A stretch of DNA of 64,000 nucleotides from Kutzneria chonburiensis (GCF_028622115.1 NZ_CP097263.1:7502001-7566000); one strand, 5' to 3'. Shown: positions 34,210 to 42,810, counted from the stretch's first letter. The notes: generated from the letters alone by a model not told the origin. A program made the numbers and translations.

Positions 34210-34983
34210 GTGGCCGACAACACGCTGCGGATCAAGCCCGTCGTGAACACGGACCGGCCGGCGCTGGGCCGGTTCATCGCCAGCCGCTGGGGAGCGGCCA
34301 CCGCCGTCGCGCACGGCACCGTGTTCCGGCCGGCCGAGCTGCCGGGCCTGGTCGCGGTCCGGGACGGCCGGCTGGCCGGTCTGCTGACCTATGACGTCAG
34401 CGGCGACACGCTGGAGATCGTCACGGTCGACGCGGTGACGCCCAACGGCGGTGTCGGATCGGCCCTGATCACGGCGGTGTCCGACGAGGCCCGGCGGCGG
34501 GACGTGCGGCGGCTGATCGTCACCACCACCAACGACAACCTGGACGCGCTGCGCTTCTACCAGCGCCGGGACTTCCGGCTGATCGCCGTGCGGCCGGGCG
34601 CGGCCGACGAGGCCCGCCGGCTCAAGCCACAGATCCCCGAGATCGGCCGCTACGACATCCCGCTGCACGACGAGCTGGAACTGCTACGCGAACTCACCCC
34701 GCGAGTCCCGCCTAGCGTCACACCGAACTGTATGAATCCGTTTCGGGATTTCGGTGTGACGCTGAGCGGGACTCGCGGGGGTGGTCAGCTGCTGGTGGTG
34801 AGCTCGCTGAAGACCTCGTCCCACGCCGCCGCCACCTGGCGGGCGCAGGTCTCCGGCTCGACTTCGCCGACGCCGGTGCCCAGGCCCGGCATGGCGATCG
34901 TGCGGACCGCGTCGCGCACCGGGACACCGGTCTCGAGGCGGGCGTGCAGCCACAGCCGGAACACCGCGCGGGCGGCCAGGTAG
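34210..34983 (+). CDS. GNAT-family N-acetyltransferase with run-on C-terminus
   Basis: Residues 1 to about 160 form a GNAT acetyltransferase: LPGLVAVRDGRLAGLLTYDV, the acetyl-CoA loop TPNGGVGSALITAVSDEARRR, and LDALRFYQRRDFRLIAV, ending IPLHDELELLREL. Such enzymes acetylate amines; the substrate is unknown. The frame then runs through a large hairpin (34697-34780) and 199 bases antisense into the macro-domain gene before stopping at 34983. That tail has no family similarity, so the native stop seems to have been lost or displaced. Confidence 0.82.
   Translation: MADNTLRIKPVVNTDRPALGRFIASRWGAATAVAHGTVFRPAELPGLVAVRDGRLAGLLTYDVSGDTLEIVTVDAVTPNGGVGSALITAVSDEARRRDVRRLIVTTTNDNLDALRFYQRRDFRLIAVRPGAADEARRLKPQIPEIGRYDIPLHDELELLRELTPRVPPSVTPNCMNPFRDFGVTLSGTRGGGQLLVVSSLKTSSHAAATWRAQVSGSTSPTPVPRPGMAIVRTASRTGTPVSRRACSHSRNTARAAR
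34697..34780. repeat. Long imperfect palindrome (30-bp arms)
   Basis: Positions 34697-34726 are complementary to 34751-34780 at 28 of 30 bases (two-base AG/GA mismatch in the middle). Within the 24-base centre, AATCC (34735-34739) can pair with GGATT (34746-34750). It lies between the GNAT and macro-domain genes, where it could end transcription in both directions, but it has no flanking T run and sits inside the open GNAT frame. Confidence 0.85.
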
Positions 34984-35408
34984 GGGTGCACGGTGTCGGC
35001 CGGCAGCTGCTCGCCGGCCTCACGCATCGTGGGCGCGCTGATCATCCATTCGGGCGCAACCTCACCCGTTGGCACGATGATGGCTTCACCCACGGGGAGC
35101 TCGCCGCCGTGATAGGCCAGCACGCCGCTGCGCACGTTCTGCTCCACCTCCGGGAAGGCCCGCGAGTAGAGCGCGTCGATGCCGGCGCGCATCCAGCCGA
35201 ACGAGTTGGCCGGGCTGACCACGGCCTGGGCCTCGATGTCCAGCACGGAACCGGGGTGCACGCGGATGCCGGGGCGGTGGTCGGCGACGGTCTGCCAGGC
35301 TCGCGCCAGCGGCGCCTCGACGGCGCAGAGCACGAGTTCGAGCGGCGGAGTGGCCAGGTGGCCCTCCGGTTCGGCGGTCACAGCCCAAGCATTGCAGGCG
35401 ACCGACAC
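34785..35408 (-). CDS. Macro domain-containing protein
   Basis: About 200 residues. Macro-domain landmarks: VHPGSVLDIEAQAVVSPANSFGWMRAGIDALYSRAFP, with the PANSFG and following glycine-rich loop that bind ADP-ribose, and the late TIAMPGLGTGVG phosphate loop. Such proteins bind or remove ADP-ribose. The GTG at 35408 is the longest start; GTG 35381 is equally possible. Its 3' end is overlapped by the run-on frame of the GNAT gene. Confidence 0.88.
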   Translation of the reverse strand: MSVACNAWAVTAEPEGHLATPPLELVLCAVEAPLARAWQTVADHRPGIRVHPGSVLDIEAQAVVSPANSFGWMRAGIDALYSRAFPEVEQNVRSGVLAYHGGELPVGEAIIVPTGEVAPEWMISAPTMREAGEQLPADTVHPYLAARAVFRLWLHARLETGVPVRDAVRTIAMPGLGTGVGEVEPETCARQVAAAWDEVFSELTTSS

Positions 35409-35481
35409 GCCGCGTAACTGGGGAGGCCACCGTCCGAGTGGGTGATATATGCCTCAACGCCGACGGCTCGAAGCCGCGTCG

Positions 35482-35487
35482 TAGGGT
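35482..35487 (+). promoter_or_regulatory. pheA: -10 element (TAGGGT) for leaderless pheA
   Basis: TAGGGT ends 6 bases before GTG 35494, the expected distance for a leaderless start. This favours 35494 over the GTG at 35491. Confidence 0.5.
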
Positions 35488-35493
35488 GGCGTG

Positions 35494-36414
35494 GTGGCAC
35501 GCATCGGCTATTTCGGACCGCAGGGCACCTTCACCGAGCAGGCCGTGCGCCAGCTGGCCGATCCGGAGACGGACGAGTTCGTCCCGTACCCCACGACCCC
35601 CGCGGTGGTGGCCGCCGTGCGCGCCGGCGAGGTCGACCGGGGCTGCGTCCCGGTGGAGAACTCGGTCGAGGGCGCGGTGCCGGCGACCATGGACGCGCTG
35701 GCGCTGGGCGACCCGGTGGTGGCCGTGGCCGAGTACGTGCTCCCGGTGCACTTCACGCTGTTGGCCCGGGAAGGCACCAGCCTGGATGACATCAGGACCG
35801 TGGCCAGCCACCCGCACGGGCTGGCCCAGGTCCGGGACTGGCTGGAGACCAACCTGCCCAAGGCCACCGCGATCGCCACCAGCTCGACCTCGGCCGCCGC
35901 GGCCGAGGTGCTGGCCGGGCAGTTCGACGCGGCGGTCAGCGCGCCGGTCGCGGTGTTGCACTACCCGCTGAACGAGCTGGTCAAGGGCCTCGGCGACGTC
36001 AAGGACGCCAAGACGCGGTTCCTGCTGGTGGCCAAGCCCGGCGCCCTGCCGGCGCCCACCGGCACCGACCGCACTTCGCTGGTCGCGGTGACCCCGAACG
36101 AGGTCGGCGCGCTGTCCAACGTGCTGCACGAGCTGGCCCTGCGGGAGATCAACCTGACCCGGTTGGAGGCCCGCCCGACCAAGGAGCTGTTCGGCACCTA
36201 CCGGTTCTATCTGGACGTCGAGGGGCACATCGCCGAACAGCGCATCGGCGACGCGCTGGCCGCGCTGCACCGGCGCTGCATCGAGGTGCGGTTCCTCGGC
36301 TCGTACCCGCGGACCGACAACGAGCCGACCGCGGTCAAGAGCCCCACCACCGACGCCGACTTCGACGCCGCGGCCGAGTGGCTGGCCGCCATTCGGCGCG
36401 GGGAAAGCGCGTGA
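35494..36414 (+). CDS. pheA: Prephenate dehydratase
   Basis: 306 residues. Converts prephenate to phenylpyruvate in phenylalanine synthesis. Catalytic domain begins ARIGYFGPQGTFTEQA; VPVENSVEGAVPATMDAL and the conserved TRF of DAKTRFLLV follow. A C-terminal ACT domain (NEVGALSNVLHELALREINLTRLEARP) binds phenylalanine for feedback control. The stop overlaps the next gene (GTGA), so the two are co-translated. Confidence 0.96.
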   Translation: MARIGYFGPQGTFTEQAVRQLADPETDEFVPYPTTPAVVAAVRAGEVDRGCVPVENSVEGAVPATMDALALGDPVVAVAEYVLPVHFTLLAREGTSLDDIRTVASHPHGLAQVRDWLETNLPKATAIATSSTSAAAAEVLAGQFDAAVSAPVAVLHYPLNELVKGLGDVKDAKTRFLLVAKPGALPAPTGTDRTSLVAVTPNEVGALSNVLHELALREINLTRLEARPTKELFGTYRFYLDVEGHIAEQRIGDALAALHRRCIEVRFLGSYPRTDNEPTAVKSPTTDADFDAAAEWLAAIRRGESA

Positions 36415-37037
36415 GCGACTTGCGGTTGGTGCTCGTACGCCACGGCCAGACCCCGTCCAACGTCATCGGCTCGCTCGACTCCCGGCCGCCCGGCCCGCCG
36501 CTGACCGACCTCGGCCGTGAGCAGGCCGCCGCGGTGGCCGAGTCGCTCGCCGGCCAGCCGGTGGTCGCCGTGTACGCCAGCGTCGCCGTACGGGCCCAGG
36601 AGACCGCCGCGCCCATCGCCGCCGCCCACCAGCTCGACGTGCAGGTGGTCGACGGCATTCACGAGGCGTTCGTCGGCGACCTGGAGTGCCGCAACGACCC
36701 GGAGTCCATCCGGGCCTTCTTCGACGTCTTCCACCGCTGGACCCGGTCGCTGGACCTGGACGTCCCGATGCCCGGCGGCGAATCGGCCCAGCAGGTCCTC
36801 GACCGTTTCCTGCCGATGGTCGCCGACATCCGGGCCCGGCATGAGGACGGCGTCGTCGTGCTGGTCAGCCACGGCGCCGCCATCCGCATCACCTCGTTCG
36901 CGCTGTCCCCGAACGTCGACGCCGAACTGGCCGACCAACATCTGCTGCACAACGGCGCCCGAGTGGTCCTGGAGGCCGATTCCGCCTCGCCGACGGGTTG
37001 GCGCTGCCTGGAATGGGCCGACGTCCCGGTCGGCTGA
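36411..37037 (+). CDS. Histidine phosphatase (phosphoglycerate mutase-like)
   Basis: 208 residues. LVLVRHGQTPSN carries the phospho-accepting His11 and the second histidine is in VVVLVSHGAAIRI. The acid residue follows the usual VDGIHEAFVGDLE segment. Family members include phosphoglycerate mutases and many small-molecule phosphatases; the absence of the mutase insert suggests a phosphatase. Translationally coupled to pheA by GTGA; a biosynthetic link is not established. Confidence 0.92.
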   Translation: MSDLRLVLVRHGQTPSNVIGSLDSRPPGPPLTDLGREQAAAVAESLAGQPVVAVYASVAVRAQETAAPIAAAHQLDVQVVDGIHEAFVGDLECRNDPESIRAFFDVFHRWTRSLDLDVPMPGGESAQQVLDRFLPMVADIRARHEDGVVVLVSHGAAIRITSFALSPNVDAELADQHLLHNGARVVLEADSASPTGWRCLEWADVPVG

Positions 37038-37040
37038 CGC

Positions 37041-38522
37041 TCACAGCGGCGGCTCCTGATCGGCCCACGGCTGGGCGGCTTCCAGCTGCCCGGCCAGTGC
37101 CAGCAGCGTCGGCTCGCTGCCGAGGCCGCCGACGAATTGAACGCCGAGCGGGAGGCCTTGCGCGGTGCGGTAGAGCGGTACCGACATGGCCGGCCGACCG
37201 GTGAGGTTGGCCAGCTGGGTGTACGGCACCGGGCCCAGGTTGGCGATGATCTGGTCGGCCCAGATCTTCGTCCTGGTCAGCCGCCCGGCCAGGTTCAGCC
37301 GCAGCAGGATCTCGCCGAGCACCCGCACGGCCAGCGGCGTGGCGAGTTCGCCGACGCGCACCGGCGGACGGGCCAGCGTCGGAGTGAGCAGCAGGTCGTA
37401 GCGCTCGTGGAACGCTGCCAGCGCCCGGGAATGGGCGTTCCACCGGTCATGCGCCATCACGTACTCCGGCGCCCGCTGCGCCCATCCGCCGGCCGCGAGC
37501 AGCCGGGTGTCGACCTCGAAGTCCTTGGTCCGGGCACCGGTTTCGCGCCGGATCTCGGCAATGGTCGCCGCGGCATTCGCGTACCAGGCGGACAGGAAGT
37601 CGCGCGAGAGCTGCTCGCCGTCCACACCCGACTCCGCCGGTTCGACGTCGTGACCGAGGTCAGCGAGCAGCTTCGCGGCCTGCTCGACCGCCACTACGGC
37701 GTCCGCATGGACCGGACCGCCGATCGGCGAGCGGCTGGTGAAGCCGATCCGGAGCTTGCCTGGCTCACGACGGGCCAGTTCGGCGAACGACGTGTCCGGC
37801 AGCGCCGGCAGATACGGGCCGCCGAGATCGGGGCTAGCGGTCAGGACGTCCAGCATCGCGGCGGTGTCCCGGACCGTGCGCGACAGGACGCCGTCGGTTG
37901 CGGCGCCGAGGAAGTTCTCCGCCTGGCCCGGACCGCTCGACACCAGGCCGCGTCCGGGCTTGAGCCCGAAGAGTCCGCAGCAGGCGGCGGGAATCCGGAT
38001 GGAGCCGCCGCCGTCACTGGCCCCGGCGACGGGCACGATGCCGGCGGCGACCGCGGCGGCGGAGCCCCCGGAGGAACCGCCGGGCGTGTGGTCGAGGTGC
38101 CACGGGTTGCGGGTCGGCCCGGTGGCCGCCGACTCGGTCACGGCCTTGGTGCCGAACTCCGGCGTCGCCGTCTTGCCGAAGATCACCAGGCCGGCGTCGA
38201 GCCAGCGCTGGACGACGATGCTGTTGGCGGCGGCGCGATGCCCACGCAGGGACCGCGAGCCGGAGCCGGTCGGCAGGCCCTGGAAGTCCTGCCCAAGGTC
38301 CTTGATCAGGAACGGCACGCCGGCCAGTGGACCGGACAGCGGCGCGGCCGCACGCTGCCGGGCGATGTCGTGCATCGGGTGCACGATCGCGTTCAGCCTC
38401 GGGTTGACCTTGTCGGCCCGTTCGATCGCGGTGTCGAGCAGCTCGGCCGCGCTGACCTCGCCCTTCGCCACCAGCTCGGCCAGACCGACCGCGTCGAACT
38501 TCCGGTACTCCTCGTAGTCCAC
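37041..38522 (-). CDS. Amidase-signature family hydrolase
   Basis: 493 residues. Ser-cisSer-Lys triad: Lys74 (PFLIKDLG), cis-Ser150 (HTPGGSSGGSAAAVAAG) and nucleophile Ser174 (SDGGGSIRIPAACCG). Hydrolyses an amide bond; substrate unknown. It is divergent from a TetR regulator, with a palindrome and AT-rich promoter between them, so expression is probably regulator-controlled. Confidence 0.94.
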   Translation of the reverse strand: MDYEEYRKFDAVGLAELVAKGEVSAAELLDTAIERADKVNPRLNAIVHPMHDIARQRAAAPLSGPLAGVPFLIKDLGQDFQGLPTGSGSRSLRGHRAAANSIVVQRWLDAGLVIFGKTATPEFGTKAVTESAATGPTRNPWHLDHTPGGSSGGSAAAVAAGIVPVAGASDGGGSIRIPAACCGLFGLKPGRGLVSSGPGQAENFLGAATDGVLSRTVRDTAAMLDVLTASPDLGGPYLPALPDTSFAELARREPGKLRIGFTSRSPIGGPVHADAVVAVEQAAKLLADLGHDVEPAESGVDGEQLSRDFLSAWYANAAATIAEIRRETGARTKDFEVDTRLLAAGGWAQRAPEYVMAHDRWNAHSRALAAFHERYDLLLTPTLARPPVRVGELATPLAVRVLGEILLRLNLAGRLTRTKIWADQIIANLGPVPYTQLANLTGRPAMSVPLYRTAQGLPLGVQFVGGLGSEPTLLALAGQLEAAQPWADQEPPL

Positions 38523-38533
38523 CGGCGCCGCCT

Positions 38534-38552
38534 AAACTAGAGGTTATAGTTT
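38534..38552. promoter_or_regulatory. Operator/promoter between amidase and TetR genes
   Basis: AAACTA (38534-38539) and TAGTTT (38547-38552) form an inverted repeat with a 7-base centre in an AT-rich island. TATAGT at 38545-38550 is a near-perfect -10 for the TetR gene, and TAGTTT on the other strand could serve the amidase. TetR proteins bind such palindromes in divergent promoters. Confidence 0.55.
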
Positions 38553-38601
38553 GTGTGCACGGTAGGTCACTGCCGGCCCGGCCACAAGGGAGCGATTTCC
38601 G

Positions 38602-39141
38602 GTGCCACGACCGAAGAATCCGCTGCTCAGCCGGGACGCCATCGTGCGCGCGGCGCTGCGGATCGTGGACGAGCACGGCCCGGACGCCTTGTCCACCAAC
38701 CGGATCGCCGCCGAGCTGGGGGTCAAGGGGCCTTCGCTGTACAACCACGTCGCCGGCCGGAGCGAGATCATCGACGGCCTGCGCGAGTTGCTGCTGGCCG
38801 AGTTCGACATCGGCGCGACCGGGCTGCGCCCATGGACCGTCGCGCTGGACCGGCTGGCCCGTTCCTACCGGGCCACGCTGGCCGCCCATCCGAACGTGGT
38901 CCCGCTGATCACCACCCAGCCCATCCGCTCGCCGCTGGTGCTCGGCGCCTACGAGCAGGTCTTCGACGTGCTGCGGGAAGCGGGCTGGCCCGAGGACGAG
39001 CTGTTCCCGACGGTGCGTGCGGTCGAGTACCTCGCGACCGGCTCGGTGCTGGACCACTCCGTCGGCGCGCCGGACGCGGAGCGGGTGTTCGAGCTCGGCC
39101 TGACCGCGCTCATCGCCGGCCTCGAAGCCCGGCGCGGGTGA
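38602..39141 (+). CDS. TetR-family transcriptional regulator
   Basis: 179 residues. N-terminal helix-turn-helix (LSRDAIVRAALRIVDEHGPDALSTNRIAAELGVKGPSLYNHV) and an all-helical ligand domain with TetR C-terminal features (LVLGAYEQVFDVLREAGWP). Probably represses the divergent amidase gene through the palindrome at 38534-38552. GTG start; the ligand is unknown. Confidence 0.93.
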   Translation: MPRPKNPLLSRDAIVRAALRIVDEHGPDALSTNRIAAELGVKGPSLYNHVAGRSEIIDGLRELLLAEFDIGATGLRPWTVALDRLARSYRATLAAHPNVVPLITTQPIRSPLVLGAYEQVFDVLREAGWPEDELFPTVRAVEYLATGSVLDHSVGAPDAERVFELGLTALIAGLEARRG

Positions 39142-39142
39142 A

Positions 39143-39493
39143 TCAGCCCCAGCCCAGCTCGTGCAGGGTGTCGTCGTCGATGCCGAAATGGTGCGCGATC
39201 TCGTGCACCACGGTCACGGCAACTTCGTCGACGACGTCCTCCTCCGTCTCGCAGACGTCCAGGATCGCCTGCCGGTAGATGAAGATCTGGTCCGGAAGGG
39301 CGAAGCCGTAGTGGCTGGTCCGCTCGGTCAGCGCGATGCCGTGATAGAGGCCGAGCAGCGACGGCTCATCGGCGTTGCGGTCCTCGACCAGGATGACCAC
39401 GTTGTCCATCGCCTCGGCCAGCCGCGGCGGGACGAGGTCGAGCGCATCGCCGACCAGCTCGTCGAAGCGCCGGTCGGTCATGGTGAACGCCAT
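39143..39493 (-). CDS. Small zincin-like metallopeptidase
   Basis: 116 residues. Active site HEIAHHFGIDD at 97-107 supplies HExxH (His97, Glu98, His101) and the following glycine and aspartate. The N-terminus RRFDELVGDALDLVPPRLAEAMDNVVILVED is the family's leading region. Such short cytoplasmic metallopeptidases are common in actinobacteria; substrates unknown. Its ATG overlaps the stop of the upstream septum-formation gene by one base. Confidence 0.92.
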   Translation of the reverse strand: MAFTMTDRRFDELVGDALDLVPPRLAEAMDNVVILVEDRNADEPSLLGLYHGIALTERTSHYGFALPDQIFIYRQAILDVCETEEDVVDEVAVTVVHEIAHHFGIDDDTLHELGWG

Positions 39494-40449
39494 CAGCCGC
39501 CGGCCGGGGGCGAGCTGGTCGAGGTGCTGGTGGCGGCCGCGCCACCGCCGACACCCTTGACCGAGTTGGTGATGGTCTGTAGCCCGCTGCCGTCATCGAG
39601 CTTCTGGCCGACCTTGCAGTTGACCTTCGTCGAGCCCAGGTTCCAGCTGTCCTGCTTGATGTTGTCCCAGGTCAGGCCGAGCTTGTTCTTGGTGAGGTCG
39701 TAGTTGCCGGTGTAGTCGTTGGCCGCCTGCACGCAGCGCGCGGACAGCGCCGTCTGCTGCTTGTCCTCGGCCGGGTAGCCGTCCGGGAACTGGGACTTCA
39801 GGTCGACGATGCCGACGATCTCGTACGCGTGCTCCTTGGTGCAGGGCACGGGGTCGCTGACCGCCTTGTCCTTGATGCCCAGGCAGGTGCCGACCGGGTA
39901 GATCGGCGACTGGTCGGCCGTCTTGGCCGAGCCGGTGGTCGGCTGCAACGCCCCGGCCGGGCCGGCGGCCTCCAAGCCGCAGCGGATGGTGCGCGCGCCG
40001 CCGGACCACTGCTGGTTGGTCGGGTTGAGCGCGTTGGCGCTGTACTTGCCGCTCGGGTCGAGCTTGCCGTTCATGTACTTGGACACCACCGGCCCGCAGT
40101 TGTCCTTTGCGATCTTCTGCCACAGCGTGCCGTCCGGGAACGGTGCGCCGGCCGGGTACTTGCCGGTCAGGTCGAGCGTGCCGGCGATCTCGAACAGGTG
40201 ATTGGCCGAGCAGTCCACCTTCTTGATGTCGGGGCTGCCGTTGGGCCAGGTCAGGCAGCTCCCGTCGGGCGCGTCGAAGGCCACGTTGGGATCGTCGGCC
40301 GCGGTCGCGGACAGGCCGCCCGTGATCGGCCACGAGAACAGCGTGCTCGACGTCAGCACGACCAGGGCGCCGACCACGGCGCCCAGCATCAGCAGCCGGG
40401 TCTGGCCGGTCCGCCGTTTCGGATGAAACCACTCAGCGAGTTCAGACAT
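39493..40449 (-). CDS. Septum formation family membrane protein
   Basis: 318 residues. Short cytoplasmic start (MSELAEWFHPKRR), one membrane helix at about 20-42, then two extracellular repeats each holding spaced cysteines and a CSANHLFEIAG / CTKEHAYEIVGIVDL histidine-glutamate strand. These repeats characterise the actinobacterial septum-formation family. The C-terminus is a low-complexity Ser/Thr tail. Divergent from the DUF1190-like gene. ATG 40449 is taken; ATG 40458 is possible. Confidence 0.88.
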   Translation of the reverse strand: MSELAEWFHPKRRTGQTRLLMLGAVVGALVVLTSSTLFSWPITGGLSATAADDPNVAFDAPDGSCLTWPNGSPDIKKVDCSANHLFEIAGTLDLTGKYPAGAPFPDGTLWQKIAKDNCGPVVSKYMNGKLDPSGKYSANALNPTNQQWSGGARTIRCGLEAAGPAGALQPTTGSAKTADQSPIYPVGTCLGIKDKAVSDPVPCTKEHAYEIVGIVDLKSQFPDGYPAEDKQQTALSARCVQAANDYTGNYDLTKNKLGLTWDNIKQDSWNLGSTKVNCKVGQKLDDGSGLQTITNSVKGVGGGAAATSTSTSSPPAGG

Positions 40450-40516
40450 CACAACCATGATGCCCGTGCGGACCAGCCGGCCGGGAGTAGGTACCGTGCA
40501 CATCAGGAGGGCGACC

Positions 40517-41152
40517 ATGGCGGACGATGACGGGCCCGACGCGGCTGAGCAGCCGAAACCGGGCCGAATGAGGTTCCAGGACGCCTCGACCACGCCGCGT
40601 GAGCCCACGCTCGCGGAGCGCAGGGCCCGCCAGCGGGCGGCCGAGGAGGAGCGCGAGCGCCTCGAGCAGGAGGAGGCCGACGCGGCCGCCCTCGCGCGCA
40701 AGAAGAAGATCCGCAAACGGGTGATGATCGGCGGCGGCGTCACGGTCGGCCTGGTCGGCATCATCGCCGCCGGCTACGCGCTGTCCAGCCCGTCGCAGGA
40801 GGTCACGGCCCGCTGCACCGACGACAGCGGCGTGGTCGTCAACGACGACTACTGCAACACCAACTCGTCCTACTTCGCCGGCAACGGCGGCTACTACAAC
40901 CCGGGCGGGTTCTTCATCTTTCCCGGTGGGCGGCAGTACCACTACTACTACGGCGGCAGCGGCGGCATCGGCCAGCGGGCCGTCGGCGGCACCACCACCG
41001 CGCCCAGCGGCAACACCACGGTCAAGACCTCCAGCGGCTCGACCATCTCGCGCGGCGGGTTCGGCGTGAAGAGCGGCAGCAGCGGGGGCAGCAGCGGCGG
41101 CGACAGCGGGTCGTCCAGCCACGGGAGCTCGGGCAAGAGCGGGGGCAGCTGA
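40517..41152 (+). CDS. Membrane protein with Gly/Ser-rich tail (YjfM/YgiB-like position)
   Basis: 211 residues. N-terminal charged coiled coil (about 32-66, ERRARQRAAEEERERLEQEE), one membrane helix at 69-90, a soluble part with two cysteines (ARCTDDSGVVVNDDYC) and a Tyr/Gly/Ser-rich tail. AGGAGG precedes the ATG at 40517. It is followed directly by a glutathionylspermidine-synthase-like gene and a DUF350 gene. E. coli yjfM/ygiB (DUF1190) occupy the same position next to yjfC/ygiC, so it is probably the functional counterpart; sequence relation is weak. Confidence 0.83.
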   Translation: MADDDGPDAAEQPKPGRMRFQDASTTPREPTLAERRARQRAAEEERERLEQEEADAAALARKKKIRKRVMIGGGVTVGLVGIIAAGYALSSPSQEVTARCTDDSGVVVNDDYCNTNSSYFAGNGGYYNPGGFFIFPGGRQYHYYYGGSGGIGQRAVGGTTTAPSGNTTVKTSSGSTISRGGFGVKSGSSGGSSGGDSGSSSHGSSGKSGGS

Positions 41153-41155
41153 GCA

Positions 41156-42322
41156 GTGCGGCGGGAGACCTCTCGGCCACGGCCGAACTGGCAGTCGCTC
41201 GTCCAGGAGCAGGGCCTGGTGTTCGGCTCGCCGTCGGCCGGGGCCAACGGCGCGCAGCGCCCCTACTGGGACGAGTCGGCGCACTACGTCTTCGAGATGG
41301 ACGAGATCCTGTCCCTCGAAGCCGATGTCGAGCTGCTGCACTCCATGTGCCTGGCGGCCGTGGACAACGTGGTGACGACCGAGCGGTACCGGGAGTTCGC
41401 GCTGCCGGAGTGGATCTGGCCGGCCGTCGCCGAGTCGTGGAAACGCCGCGACCCGCACGTCTACGGGCGCTTCGACCTGCGCTACGACGCGACCGGCCCG
41501 GCCAAGCTGCTGGAGTACAACGCCGACACGCCGACCTCGCTGGTCGAGGCGTCGATCATCCAGTGGAACTGGAAGACCGACCTGTTCCCGGACGACGACC
41601 AGTGGAACTCGATCCACGAGAAGCTGGTCGAGCGGTGGGGCGCGGTCAAGGACCTGCTGCCCTCCAACGAGCTGCACTTCACCTGGTCCGAGGGCGACAC
41701 CTCGGGCGAGGACCACGTGACCGTGTCCTACCTCCAGGAGACCGCGGCCGCGGCCGGGCTGGACACCATCGGGCTGGCCATCGAGGACATCGGCTGGGAC
41801 CGGCTGCTCAAGCGGTTCGTCGACCTCGAAGAGGCGCCGATGAACACCGTGGTGAAGCTCTACCCGTGGGAGTGGGTGGCCGAGGAGGAGTTCGGCCGCT
41901 TCGCCGTGGAGTCGCTGCCCGGCACGCTGTGGATCGAGCCGCTGTGGAAGATGCTGCTGTCCAACAAGGCGCTGCTGGCCGTGCTGTGGGAGATGTACCC
42001 CGGCCACCCCAATCTGCTGCCGGCCTACCTGAACGAGCCGGGCATGCTCACCGAGTACGTGCGCAAGCCGCTGTTGGGCCGCGAAGGGGCCAACGTGCAG
42101 ATCGTGGCCCCGGGCTACGAGACCCAGACCGGCGGCGTCTACGGCCGTGAGGGCTACGTCTACCAGCTGTTCGACCCGCTGCCCGAGTTCGGCGGCTACC
42201 GGCCGGTGCTGGGCGCGTGGATCGTCGACGAGTCGGCCGCCGGCATGGGGATCCGGGAAAGTGTCGGACTTGTGACCGACGACGGGGCCGCTTTCGTGCC
42301 GCACCGCATCGTCGAGTCGTGA
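41156..42322 (+). CDS. Glutathionylspermidine synthase family protein (YjfC/YgiC-like)
   Basis: 388 residues. ATP-grasp ligase domain of the glutathionylspermidine synthase family: GRFDLRYDATGPAKLLEYNADTPTSLVEAS, LHFTWSEGDTSGEDHVTVSYLQ, EPLWKMLLSNKALLAVLW and the late YRPVLGAWIVDESAAGMGIRES. The amidase domain of true GspSA is absent. Actinobacteria do not make glutathione, so another peptide-like substrate is expected. GTG starts 3 bases after the upstream gene. Confidence 0.92.
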   Translation: MRRETSRPRPNWQSLVQEQGLVFGSPSAGANGAQRPYWDESAHYVFEMDEILSLEADVELLHSMCLAAVDNVVTTERYREFALPEWIWPAVAESWKRRDPHVYGRFDLRYDATGPAKLLEYNADTPTSLVEASIIQWNWKTDLFPDDDQWNSIHEKLVERWGAVKDLLPSNELHFTWSEGDTSGEDHVTVSYLQETAAAAGLDTIGLAIEDIGWDRLLKRFVDLEEAPMNTVVKLYPWEWVAEEEFGRFAVESLPGTLWIEPLWKMLLSNKALLAVLWEMYPGHPNLLPAYLNEPGMLTEYVRKPLLGREGANVQIVAPGYETQTGGVYGREGYVYQLFDPLPEFGGYRPVLGAWIVDESAAGMGIRESVGLVTDDGAAFVPHRIVES

Positions 42323-42335
42323 ATACTGCCTGGCC

Positions 42336-42761
42336 ATGACGATTGCTTCCCTCGGCTACGGCATCGGGGCCATCGCGGCGTACGCGGTGATCGGCCTGGC
42401 GTTGATGCTCGCCGGCTTCTACGTCATCGACTGGACCACCCCGGGCAAGCTGTCGCAGCTGGTCCGGGACGGTCGGCCGAACGCGGCCGTTGTCACCGCG
42501 TCGGGCCTGTTCAGCATCGCCTTCATCATCGTGATCGCGATCTACAACTCGCCGGCCAAGCTGTCCGACGGGCTGATCACGGCGCTGGTCTTCGGCCTGG
42601 TCGGCATCATCGCCCAGGTGGTGGTGATGCGGGTCTTCGAGTTCGCCATGCGGCTGGACATCGGGGCCATGCTGGCGGCCGAGAAGTTCACCCCGGCCAG
42701 CGCGGTCGTCGCCGCGGCCAACGTGGCGCTCGGCCTCGTGGTGGCGGTCGCGGTCAGCTGA
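42336..42761 (+). CDS. DUF350 membrane protein (YjfL-like)
   Basis: 141 residues, four membrane helices. Homologues lie beside glutathionylspermidine-synthase-like genes in E. coli (yjfL with yjfC). [26 protein letters not shown] between helices 1 and 2 is the family's conserved cytosolic loop. Function unknown; it completes the three-gene unit from 40517. Confidence 0.9.
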   Translation: MTIASLGYGIGAIAAYAVIGLALMLAGFYVIDWTTPGKLSQLVRDGRPNAAVVTASGLFSIAFIIVIAIYNSPAKLSDGLITALVFGLVGIIAQVVVMRVFEFAMRLDIGAMLAAEKFTPASAVVAAANVALGLVVAVAVS

Positions 42762-42797
42762 GGGGATATCCCCGCGACCCGGCGTTCGGCCCCCGGG

Positions 42798-42803
42798 TAG
42801 ATT
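42798..42803 (+). promoter_or_regulatory. serS: -10 element (TAGATT) for leaderless serS
   Basis: TAGATT ends 7 bases before GTG 42811. A perfect GGGGATATCCCC palindrome (42762-42773) lies 24 bases upstream and might be an operator or the end of the DUF350 transcript. Confidence 0.5.
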
Positions 42804-42810
42804 TCCCCGG

